Assembly: GCA_019510465.1 (NCBI GenBank)
Contig: JAEKKH010000159.1
Coordinates: forward strand, 1-43,190
Source: Burkholderiales bacterium
GTDB taxonomy: Bacteria > Pseudomonadota > Gammaproteobacteria > Burkholderiales > Burkholderiaceae_C
Reading direction: 5' to 3'
Length of the DNA: 43,190 nucleotides
The position numbers and the translations under genes are program-made. Each line of letters opens with the position of its first letter. Position 1 is the first letter of the stretch. This document shows positions 8,260-17,351 of this stretch, piece after piece. The notes under the pieces were generated by a model, which did not search any database, was not told the DNA's origin, and saw nothing but the letters and a program-made list of their open reading frames with translations.

Positions 8260-8294
8260 TTGCGTTCCCGCCAACGAGACTTCACCAAACCGTC

Positions 8295-9488
<1,194 letters not shown>

Positions 9489-9550
9489 GCAACGGCGATT
9501 TCGTTCTTTGCCTTCGTCGAGCCGGATTCCCAGAATCCACTCATCGATGA

Positions 9551-9570
9551 GCGACGCTGGAGGGCGTCGC
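9551..9570 (+). other. Hairpin between activator and sbp
   Basis: GCGACGC (9551-9557) and GCGTCGC (9564-9570) form a 7-bp perfect stem with a 6-nt loop in the 124-bp gap. No T-run follows, so it is not a convincing terminator. It may stabilise the sbp message or mark an operator. Confidence 0.3.
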
Positions 9571-9612
9571 GCCCGAATCACCTGCCATCGCACACACCGA
9601 AGAGGATCCCTG

Positions 9613-10620
9613 ATGACGACCCCCCGCCTTTCCCGAACGCTCGTGGCCCTGGCGCTCGCCGCCACCGCCGCCGCCTCGTTCGCCAAGGAGATCACGCTGC
9701 TCAACGTGTCGTACGACCCGACGCGCGAGCTCTACCAGGACATCGACGCGAGCTTCCCGAAATACTGGAAGAGCAGGACCGGCGACGACCTCAAGATCAA
9801 TGCGTCGCACGGCGGCTCCGGCGCCCAGTCGCGCGCGGTGCAGGACGGCCTGGATGCCGACGTCGTCACGCTGGCGCTGGCCTCGGACATCGACGCCATC
9901 GCCAACAAGGGCCTGCTGGCCAAGGATTGGCAGAAGAAGTTCAAGGACAACAGCACGCCCTACACCTCGACCATCGTGTTCCTGGTGCGCAAGGGCAACC
10001 CGAAGGGCATCCACGACTGGGCCGACATCGCCAAGCCGGGCATCGGCGTGGTCGTCGCCAACCCGAAGACCTCGGGCGGCGCGCGCTGGGCCTACCTGGC
10101 GGCGTATGGCTGGGCGTTGAAGCTGCCGGGCGCGAGCGACGCGACGGCGCGCGACTACATCAGGAAGGTGTACGAGAACGTGCCGGTGCTGGACTCGGGG
10201 GCCCGCGGATCGACGGTCACCTTCGCGCAGCGCGGCGTGGGCGACGTGCTGCTCGCCTGGGAGAACGAGGCCTACCTGTCGCTGAAGGAATTCGGCGCCG
10301 ACAAGTTCGACGTCGTCTATCCGCCCTCCAGCATCCTGGCGGAGCCGCCGGTGGCCATCGTCGACAAGGTGGTCGACCGCAAGGGCACGCGCGCCGTCGC
10401 CCAGGCCTACCTGGAGTACCTGTACACGCCCGAGGCGCAGGAGATCGAGGCCAGGAACTTCTATCGCCCGATCGATCCGGCCGTGGCCGCGAAGTACGCG
10501 AGCAAGTTCCCCAAGCTGAAGCTGTTCTCCATCGACGACACATTCGGCGGCTGGACCACCGCGCAGAAGACCCATTTCGCCGACGGCGGGGTGTTCGACC
10601 AGATCTACACGAAAAGATAG
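9613..10620 (+). CDS. sbp: Sulfate ABC transporter substrate-binding protein
   Basis: This 335-residue periplasmic protein has a signal peptide cleaved near AASFA-KE. Its body has the Sbp/CysP family hallmarks: ITLLNVSYDPTRELY at the mature N-terminus, HGGSGAQSRAV for oxyanion binding, ADVVTLALASDID, VANPKTSGGARWAYLAAYG and VLDSGARGSTVTF. It binds sulfate (or thiosulfate) for delivery to the CysTWA permease. No permease genes follow; the next gene is unrelated, so this is an orphan binding protein serving a transporter encoded elsewhere. A hairpin and GAGGA lie upstream. Its position next to a SfnR-like regulator is the main clue that the preceding genes belong to sulfur assimilation. Distinguishing Sbp from CysP by eye is uncertain. 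Confidence 0.92.
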   Translation: MTTPRLSRTLVALALAATAAASFAKEITLLNVSYDPTRELYQDIDASFPKYWKSRTGDDLKINASHGGSGAQSRAVQDGLDADVVTLALASDIDAIANKGLLAKDWQKKFKDNSTPYTSTIVFLVRKGNPKGIHDWADIAKPGIGVVVANPKTSGGARWAYLAAYGWALKLPGASDATARDYIRKVYENVPVLDSGARGSTVTFAQRGVGDVLLAWENEAYLSLKEFGADKFDVVYPPSSILAEPPVAIVDKVVDRKGTRAVAQAYLEYLYTPEAQEIEARNFYRPIDPAVAAKYASKFPKLKLFSIDDTFGGWTTAQKTHFADGGVFDQIYTKR

Positions 10621-11213
10621 GTTCATCGCCGATGTCCGGGGAACGCGAGCTTGCGTCACGCGCTCGTCCAACTTCCCGTCATGGCACCCGCTGGCGGTTC
10701 AAGCGACGTGCCCTGCGATGAATGCAGTGGCACGAGCAAGCCAGCGCGCCAACACCTCCTTCGAAGCGTTCGCGCGGCCCGCAGGCTGCCGACGGCCTCG
10801 ATGGGCCGAAGACCCTGCGCGAACGGAACGCCCGGCGCGCAGCGCCGGGCAAGCCGCCGCAGGCAAAGGCAGCCCGGCGCACCCGCGACGCCAGCATGGC
10901 CAGCATCGCCAGCGGGCGATTGATCGGCGGCTCCAGGGTGCCCAGCAAATCGGCGATGACCAAAAAATGTCCCAGCGCTCGGCAGCCCGGCAAACCCGTT
11001 TCCGCCGCTCCCTTGAACGTGGGAGACGCGCGTGAGCGCCAGGGCGCCGGAGGGGGGTGATTTCGGTGCGGCCCGTGCGGTGACGCCCCTGACCTTTCGT
11101 GAGACGGTGTTCCGGTGCGGGAGACTTCGCTCACGATGCTCTCGCCGCAGCCTGTCGACGACATAGACTCCGTCCCCAAGCCGCCCGACGTACGGGCGCA
11201 GGGGGAAGAGCAC
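10621..11213. other. 593-bp gap without a recognisable gene
   Basis: No convincing coding sequence is seen on either strand. Open frames here are compositionally unlike the neighbouring genes and lack ribosome sites. A strong hairpin lies at 10830-10850. The minus strand near 10880-10960 encodes a Pro-Glu/hydrophobic/Arg pattern faintly like a PEP-CTERM tail, but without an intact motif. The promoter of the macroglobulin gene must lie in the right part. Confidence 0.5.
10830..10850. repeat. Strong inverted repeat (9-bp stem, 3-nt loop)
   Basis: GCCCGGCGC and GCGCCGGGC pair perfectly around GCA. No T-run follows on either strand, so rho-independent termination is not obvious. It could stall RNA decay or limit read-through from sbp. 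Confidence 0.5.
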
Positions 11214-14200
11214 ATGGTGTCGTGGAGTCGGAAGGTCTCGCTGTCGTTGGTCGCATCGTTGTCGCCGTTGCTGGCGAACGCGGATGCGACGTTGAAGACG
11301 ATGTCGCCGCGCGGCGAGGTCGCGCTGGTGCGCCAGGTGCGCGCCACGTTCAGCGAGTCCATGGTCAAGTTCGGCGACCCGCGCCTGCCCGCGCCGCTGG
11401 ACGTGACGTGCACCCCCAACACGGCGCAGGGTGGCACGGGGCGCTGGGTCGACGACAAGACCTGGGTCTACGACTTCGCCAAGGACCTGCCACCCGGCAC
11501 GCGCTGCAGCGTCACGCCGCACCCCGGCATCAAGTCGGTGGGCGGCGCCGCGGTCGCCGCGAGCGCGAAGTTCGACTTCGGTACTGGTGGCCCCGCCATC
11601 GTGCGCGCCTACCCGGCGCCCGGCGACTGGTCGAAGATCGAGGAGGAGCAGGTCTTCGCGCTGCTGCTCAACGGCCCGGCCACCGCCGACAGCATCCAGC
11701 GCTACGCATACTGCGAGTTCGCCGGCGTCGGCGAGCGCGTGCCGGTCAGGATCATCACCGGCGCGACGCGCGACGCGATCCTGAAGGCGGTCGGTCTCGT
11801 GCCGCAGAAGGAGCGTGCCGTGACGCTGCAGTGCGGGCGGCCGGTGGCGCCCGAGTCGAAGATGTCGCTGGTCTGGGGCAAGGGCATCGCCACCGGCACC
11901 GGCGTCGCGTCCACCGACGACCGCCGCCTGGCCTACACCGTGCGCCCTGCGTTCACTGCGAACTTCACCTGCGAGCGCGTGAACTCGCGCTCGGACTGCC
12001 TGCCGATGCGGCCGCTGCGCCTGGAGTTCTCGTCGCCCGTGCCGCGCAGGATCGCCGAGAAGGTGGCGCTGGTCGGACCGGACGGCGCGCACAAGCCCAA
12101 CGTCGAACAGCATCGCGGCGAGACCTCCGACGCCCTGCTCGAGATGCACCAGTCGGGCTTGCAGAAATTCATCTACTTCTTCGGGCGCAACAAGGGCAGC
12201 GTGACGGGCGACGCGTCGGAAGAGGGCGTGACGGCGGTGCAATGGATGGACCAACTGCCCGAGAAGGCCGACCTGCGCATCGAGCTGCCGTCCGACTTCG
12301 CGGACGATTCCGGGCGCAGGCTGGACAACGCCGGCCAGTTCCCGCTGAAGACGCGCACCGCCGAGGCGCCGCCGCTGGCCAAGTTCCCGGCGGCCACGTT
12401 CGGCATCCTCGAGCTCAATGCCGACCCCGTGCTGCCGTTGACGGTGCGCAAGATCGAGGGCCGGCTGGGCGTGAGGGCCGTGACGCTCGGCGGCGCGCCG
12501 GCACGCGACCTGACGCTCACCGCCGACGCCGCCATCATCGACTGGTTCGCGAGGGTCGCGCGCTACAACGAGACCTCGCTCGATCGGTCCACCGTCGAGG
12601 GCGAGCTGGGCATCAAGCTGCCGGTGCCGCCGAAGAAGGCGCCCGCCCGCCAGGCCAAGGACCACGGCCGCACGAAGACCCAGGAGGAACAGGACGAGGA
12701 CGCCGACGAGAGCGACGTCAACGCGCAGGACCCGAACGCGGTGCAGACCCGCAGCGTGAGCCTGCTGGCCAAGGCGCCGGGCGCGCGCCTGGTCAAGCTG
12801 CCGACCGAGTCCCAGACGGAGCCGCATCCGTTCGAGGTGATCGGCATCCCGCTGCCGCAGCCGGGCTACCACGTCGTCGAGATCGAGTCGCCGCGCCTGG
12901 GCGAGGCGCTGCTCGATCGCCAGGCGCCGATGTACGTGCGCACCGGCGTGCTCGTCACCAACCTGGCCGTGCACTTCAAGTGGGCGCCCGTGAACGCCGG
13001 CGCGTGGGTCACCACGCTGGACAAGGGCCAGCCGGTGCAGGGCGCGGCGGTGCAGGTGTCCGACTGCCAGGGCCAGAAGGTCTGGAGCGGCCAGACCGAC
13101 GCGACCGGCTTCGCGCGCATCGAGCAGCCGCTGCCGCGCCTGCGCTGGGAATATTGCTCGCATGCCGGCAACGAGCGCTGGGCCGGCCAGACGGGCCGCC
13201 CCGAGGGCTACTTCGTGAGCGCGCGCAAGACGGACGCGCAGGGCCGCCACGACATGGCTTTCGTGTGGTCGACCTGGCAGGAAGGCATCGAGCCGTGGCG
13301 CTTCAACCTGAACTCGTCGGGGCGCGGCGACGAGGTGTCGCATCCCCTGTACCACACGGTGATGGACCGCACGCTGCTGCGCGCCGGCCAGACGATCTCG
13401 ATGAAGAGCCACGCGCGCCGCGAGCTGCTCACCGGCCTGGCGCTGGTGGACGCGGGCGAGCTGCCGACCACGCTGCGCGTCGAGCATGAAGGCAGCGACG
13501 ACCACTACGAGTTTCCGCTCGCGTGGCGCTCCGGCCGCTACGCCGAGACGACATGGAAGATCCCCGAGGACGCGAAGCTGGGCGTGTACGACGTCACGCT
13601 GATCCGCGAGGGCCTCGGCCCGGTGTCCACCGGGTCTTTCCGCGTCGAGGAGTTCCGCCTGCCGGCGATGATCGGCCGCCTGGTGCCGCCGGCCGGCCCG
13701 CAGGTCGATCCGCGCGAGCTCACGATGGACGTGATGGTCAACTACGGCAACGGCGGCGGGGCGGCCGGCCTGCCGCTGAAGGTGTCGGCGCAGGAGCGCG
13801 ACATCGACCTGTCCAGGGCCATTCCCATGCAGCGCTGGCCCGGCTTCCATTTCGATCCGCCGAAGGCTCCGAGCACCGACGCCGGCGCGCGCGATCCCGA
13901 CGGCGCGATGTTCAGCGAGGAGTACGTCGACGAGGACGACGCCGACCGCATGGTGTCGCAGCGCGATCCGAACTCGAAGCTCGTGGCCGACAAGCTGCCC
14001 GTCACGCTCGACAAGGCCGGCGCGGGCAAGGTGACGCTGGCCAGGCTGCCGCCCGTCACGGCGCCCAAGGAACTGCTGGTGCAGGCCACCTACGCCGACC
14101 CCAACGGCGAGGTTCAGACGCTGAGCCAGACGCTGCCGCTGTGGCCCTCGGGCGTGGTGCTGGGCGTGCGCACCGACGACTGGGTCTCGGTGCACCAGAA

Positions 14201-17200
14201 GCTGCCGGCACAGGTGGTGGCCCTCGACACGCGGGGCAAGCCGCAGGCCGGTGTCGCGGTGAGCGTGCATGCGGTGGTGCACCGCCAGATCTCGGCGCGC
14301 AAGCGCCTGGTCGGCGGCTTCTACGCCTACGACAACAAGAACGTGGACGAGGATCTCGGCGAGGTGTGTTCCGGCACCAGCGATGCGCGCGGCCTGGTGC
14401 TGTGCGAGGCGGAGCTGTCCGCGTCGGGCCAGGTCGAACTCGTCGCGCAGGCCAGGGACGCGCAGGGCCATGTCGCGCGCGCGGCCTCCAGCGTGTGGGT
14501 GACGCGCGCGGGGGAGGTGTGGTTCGGCAGCGCCAACGACGACCGCATGGACGTGCTGCCCGAGCAGCGCGCCTACGAGCCGGGGCAGGTCGCGAAATTC
14601 CAGGTGCGCAGCCCGTTCCGCCACGCGAGCGCGCTGGTGGCCATCGAGCGCAACGGCATCGTCGAGACGCGCGAGGTCGAGCTCGACGGCCGGGATCCGA
14701 CGATCGAGCTGCCGGTCAAGGCCGAATGGGCGCCCAACGTGTTCGTCTCGGTGCTCGCCGTGCGCGGCCGCGTGCGCGAGGTGCCGTGGTACTCGCTGTT
14801 CTCGTGGGGCTGGAAGTCGCCCGTCGAGTGGTGGCACGCCTGGCGCAACGAGGGCCAGGATTGGCAGGCGCCCACCGCGATGGTCGATCTCGCGAAGCCG
14901 GCGTTCAAGTTCGGCATCACGGAGATCGAGGTCGGCAGCGCGGCGCACCGGCTCAAGGTGGACGTGACGCCCGACAAGGCCACATACCCGATCCGCGCCA
15001 CGAGCCAGGTGCGCATCAAGGTGACGCTGCCCGACGGCCGCCCCGCGCCCGCGGGCACCGAGGTGACGCTGGCCGCGGTCGACGAGGCGCTGCTTTCGCT
15101 GAAAGCCAACGACAGCTGGGACCTGTTCGACGCGATGATCCGCCGCCGCGACTACGGCGTGGAGACGGCCACCGCGCAGATGCAGATCATCGGCAAGCGC
15201 CACTTCGGCAAGAAGGCCGCGCCGCCCGGCGGCGGCGGCGGCCAGTTCCCCACGCGCGAGCTGTTCGACACGCTGCTGCTGTGGAACCCGAGCGTGGTGC
15301 TCGATGCCCGCGGCGAGGCCGTCGTCGCGGTACCGCTCAACGACTCGCTCACGAGCTTTCGCATCGTCGCGGTGGCCGACGTGGTGCAGGGTGCGCAGTC
15401 GGCGCTGTTCGGCACCGGCCAGGCGACGATCGCCGCCACGCAGGACCTGCAGATCGTCTCCGGCGTGCCGCCGCTGGTGCGCGAGGGCGACCACTACAAG
15501 GCGATGTTCACGCTGCGCAACACGTCGAAGGCGGCCATGAACGCGTCGCTGGCGGCGTCGGCGGGCGCGCGGTCGCTGCCGACGCAGGCGGTGGCCATCG
15601 CGGCCGGCGCGGCGGTCGACGTCGCCTGGGACGTCGACGTGCCGTTCAACGTCGACAGCCTGGCGTGGACGGTCGCCGCCGATGCCGGAAGTGCGCACGA
15701 CCGCATGAAGTTCGCGCAGAAGGTGGCCGAGGCCGTGCCGGTGACGGTGCAGCAGGCCACCCTGATGCAGCTGGACAAGTCGCTGCGCGTGCCCATCGCG
15801 CCGCCGGTCAACGCCCTGGCGGACGGCAGCGGCAAGCTGCGCGGCGGCATCGAGGTGGCGCTCAAGCCCCGGCTCGGCGACGGCCTGCCGGGCGTGCGCG
15901 ACTACTTCTCGTGGTATCCGTGGGACTGCTTCGAGCAGCGTGCCTCCGTGGCCATCGGCCTGCGCGACACCGCGCGCTGGCACGCGCTGATCGGCCAGGT
16001 CGCGCTGTACCAGGACGAGGACGGGCTGCTGAACTACTTTCCGAACGGGCGCCCGCACGACGGCAGCGACAGCCTGACGGCGTACGTGCTGGCCATCAGC
16101 GACGAAGCCACCCGCCTGGGCTACGACTTCGCGCTGCCCGACGACGCCAAGGCCAGCCTGCAGCGCGGGTTGATCGGCTTCGTCGAGGGCCGCGTGAACC
16201 GCGACTTCTGGCGCCCGGCCTTCCTCAAGAACGGCGACCTCGACGTGCGCAAGCTCGCCGCCATCGAGGCGCTGAGCCGCGACGGCAAGGCGCAGCCGCG
16301 CATGCTCGACTCGGTGCAGATCCTGCCGAACCAGTGGCCCACCGGCGCGGTGATCGACTGGATGCAGATCCTCGACCGCCTGCCCGGCATCAAGGATCAC
16401 GACAAGCGCGTGGAGGAGGCGCAGCAGATCCTGCGTGCCCGCCTGAACGTGCAGGGCACGCGCCTGGGCTTCTCCACCGAGCGCGACGACAGCTGGTGGT
16501 GGCTCATGAGCAATGGCGACGTCAACAGCGTGCGCATGACGCTGGCCGTGCTCGATCGCAAGGACTGGGCCGAGGACGTGCCGCGCATCGTCACCGGCAC
16601 GCTGCAGCGCCAGCAGCGCGGCCGCTGGTCGACGACGGTCGCCAACGCCTGGGGCAGCGTCGCGATGGAGGCGTTCTCCAAGAAGTTCGAGACCGTCCCC
16701 GTGCGCGGCACGACCAAGGCAGGCTTCGGCGTGCCGGGCGCGACGAACGCGCTCGACTGGTCCAAGATGCCCGCCGGCGGCGCGTTGCCGCTGGGCTGGC
16801 CAGAAGGCTTCGGCATCGGTGGCAACAAGGCCGACGCGAACCTGCAGGTCGACCACGACGGCACGGGCAAGCCCTGGGTCACCGTGACGTCCCGGGCCGC
16901 GGTGCCGGTGACCGTGCCGTTCGGCAGCGGCTACCGCATCACCAAGACGATCACGCCGGTCGAACAGAAGGTCAAGGGCACGTGGTCGCGCGGCGACGTG
17001 GTGCGGGTGCACCTGGACATCGACGTACAGGCCGATGCGACCTGGGTCGTCGTCAACGATCCGATCCCGGGCGGCGCGTCCATGCTGGGCACGGGACTGG
17101 GCAACGACGACCAGATCAGCACCGGCAGCGAGAAGGACGACTCGCGCGGCTGGCTCGCGTACCAGGCGCGCAGCTTCGAGGCGTTCCGCTCGTACTACCG

Positions 17201-17351
17201 CTACCTGCCCAAGGGCGCGTTCAGCCTCGAGTACACGTTCCGGCTGAACAACCCGGGCCGCTTCGGCATGCCGCAGACGCGCGTGGAGGCGATGTACGCG
17301 CCGGAGATGTTCGGCGAGTCGCCCAACGCGGCGTGGACGGTCCAGCCGTGA
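11214..17351 (+). CDS. Bacterial alpha-2-macroglobulin (thioester type)
   Basis: This 2045-residue periplasmic protein starts with MVSWSRKVSLSLVASLSPLL and a cleavage site near ANADA. The start at 11214 is preceded by GGGGGAAGAG and puts the signal peptide first. Macroglobulin-type beta domains follow, with a charged Asp/Glu linker near 475-515 and a Gly-rich segment PPGGGGGQFPTRELFDTLLL before the core A2M domain. The alpha/alpha toroid carries the thioester motif C1572-F-E-Q1575. Family members trap attacking proteases through the thioester and protect the cell when the outer membrane is breached. E. coli YfhM is a lipoprotein of about 1650 residues; this one is longer and has no lipobox Cys, so it may be soluble in the periplasm. 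The stop overlaps the next start by 4 nt (GTGA), coupling it to pbpC as in many Proteobacteria. Confidence 0.93.
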   Translation: MVSWSRKVSLSLVASLSPLLANADATLKTMSPRGEVALVRQVRATFSESMVKFGDPRLPAPLDVTCTPNTAQGGTGRWVDDKTWVYDFAKDLPPGTRCSVTPHPGIKSVGGAAVAASAKFDFGTGGPAIVRAYPAPGDWSKIEEEQVFALLLNGPATADSIQRYAYCEFAGVGERVPVRIITGATRDAILKAVGLVPQKERAVTLQCGRPVAPESKMSLVWGKGIATGTGVASTDDRRLAYTVRPAFTANFTCERVNSRSDCLPMRPLRLEFSSPVPRRIAEKVALVGPDGAHKPNVEQHRGETSDALLEMHQSGLQKFIYFFGRNKGSVTGDASEEGVTAVQWMDQLPEKADLRIELPSDFADDSGRRLDNAGQFPLKTRTAEAPPLAKFPAATFGILELNADPVLPLTVRKIEGRLGVRAVTLGGAPARDLTLTADAAIIDWFARVARYNETSLDRSTVEGELGIKLPVPPKKAPARQAKDHGRTKTQEEQDEDADESDVNAQDPNAVQTRSVSLLAKAPGARLVKLPTESQTEPHPFEVIGIPLPQPGYHVVEIESPRLGEALLDRQAPMYVRTGVLVTNLAVHFKWAPVNAGAWVTTLDKGQPVQGAAVQVSDCQGQKVWSGQTDATGFARIEQPLPRLRWEYCSHAGNERWAGQTGRPEGYFVSARKTDAQGRHDMAFVWSTWQEGIEPWRFNLNSSGRGDEVSHPLYHTVMDRTLLRAGQTISMKSHARRELLTGLALVDAGELPTTLRVEHEGSDDHYEFPLAWRSGRYAETTWKIPEDAKLGVYDVTLIREGLGPVSTGSFRVEEFRLPAMIGRLVPPAGPQVDPRELTMDVMVNYGNGGGAAGLPLKVSAQERDIDLSRAIPMQRWPGFHFDPPKAPSTDAGARDPDGAMFSEEYVDEDDADRMVSQRDPNSKLVADKLPVTLDKAGAGKVTLARLPPVTAPKELLVQATYADPNGEVQTLSQTLPLWPSGVVLGVRTDDWVSVHQKLPAQVVALDTRGKPQAGVAVSVHAVVHRQISARKRLVGGFYAYDNKNVDEDLGEVCSGTSDARGLVLCEAELSASGQVELVAQARDAQGHVARAASSVWVTRAGEVWFGSANDDRMDVLPEQRAYEPGQVAKFQVRSPFRHASALVAIERNGIVETREVELDGRDPTIELPVKAEWAPNVFVSVLAVRGRVREVPWYSLFSWGWKSPVEWWHAWRNEGQDWQAPTAMVDLAKPAFKFGITEIEVGSAAHRLKVDVTPDKATYPIRATSQVRIKVTLPDGRPAPAGTEVTLAAVDEALLSLKANDSWDLFDAMIRRRDYGVETATAQMQIIGKRHFGKKAAPPGGGGGQFPTRELFDTLLLWNPSVVLDARGEAVVAVPLNDSLTSFRIVAVADVVQGAQSALFGTGQATIAATQDLQIVSGVPPLVREGDHYKAMFTLRNTSKAAMNASLAASAGARSLPTQAVAIAAGAAVDVAWDVDVPFNVDSLAWTVAADAGSAHDRMKFAQKVAEAVPVTVQQATLMQLDKSLRVPIAPPVNALADGSGKLRGGIEVALKPRLGDGLPGVRDYFSWYPWDCFEQRASVAIGLRDTARWHALIGQVALYQDEDGLLNYFPNGRPHDGSDSLTAYVLAISDEATRLGYDFALPDDAKASLQRGLIGFVEGRVNRDFWRPAFLKNGDLDVRKLAAIEALSRDGKAQPRMLDSVQILPNQWPTGAVIDWMQILDRLPGIKDHDKRVEEAQQILRARLNVQGTRLGFSTERDDSWWWLMSNGDVNSVRMTLAVLDRKDWAEDVPRIVTGTLQRQQRGRWSTTVANAWGSVAMEAFSKKFETVPVRGTTKAGFGVPGATNALDWSKMPAGGALPLGWPEGFGIGGNKADANLQVDHDGTGKPWVTVTSRAAVPVTVPFGSGYRITKTITPVEQKVKGTWSRGDVVRVHLDIDVQADATWVVVNDPIPGGASMLGTGLGNDDQISTGSEKDDSRGWLAYQARSFEAFRSYYRYLPKGAFSLEYTFRLNNPGRFGMPQTRVEAMYAPEMFGESPNAAWTVQP

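Noticed and set aside
8091-8294. Sigma-54 site CGGCACGAGCGGCATGC before the activator gene
   Set aside because: It lacks the GG of the -24 box in the right context and has no TTGC at -12; the spacing of nearby GG/GC pairs is off by one or more.
10880-10960. PEP-CTERM sorting signal on the minus strand
   Set aside because: The reading has EPP instead of PEP, a hydrophobic stretch that is too short, and no preceding secreted protein.
10656-17012. Very long open frame (over 2100 codons) on the minus strand opposite the macroglobulin gene
   Set aside because: High third-position GC of the true plus-strand gene removes stops from the opposite strand. The translation is Arg/His/Ala-rich without any domain, and the macroglobulin has a signal peptide and thioester motif.
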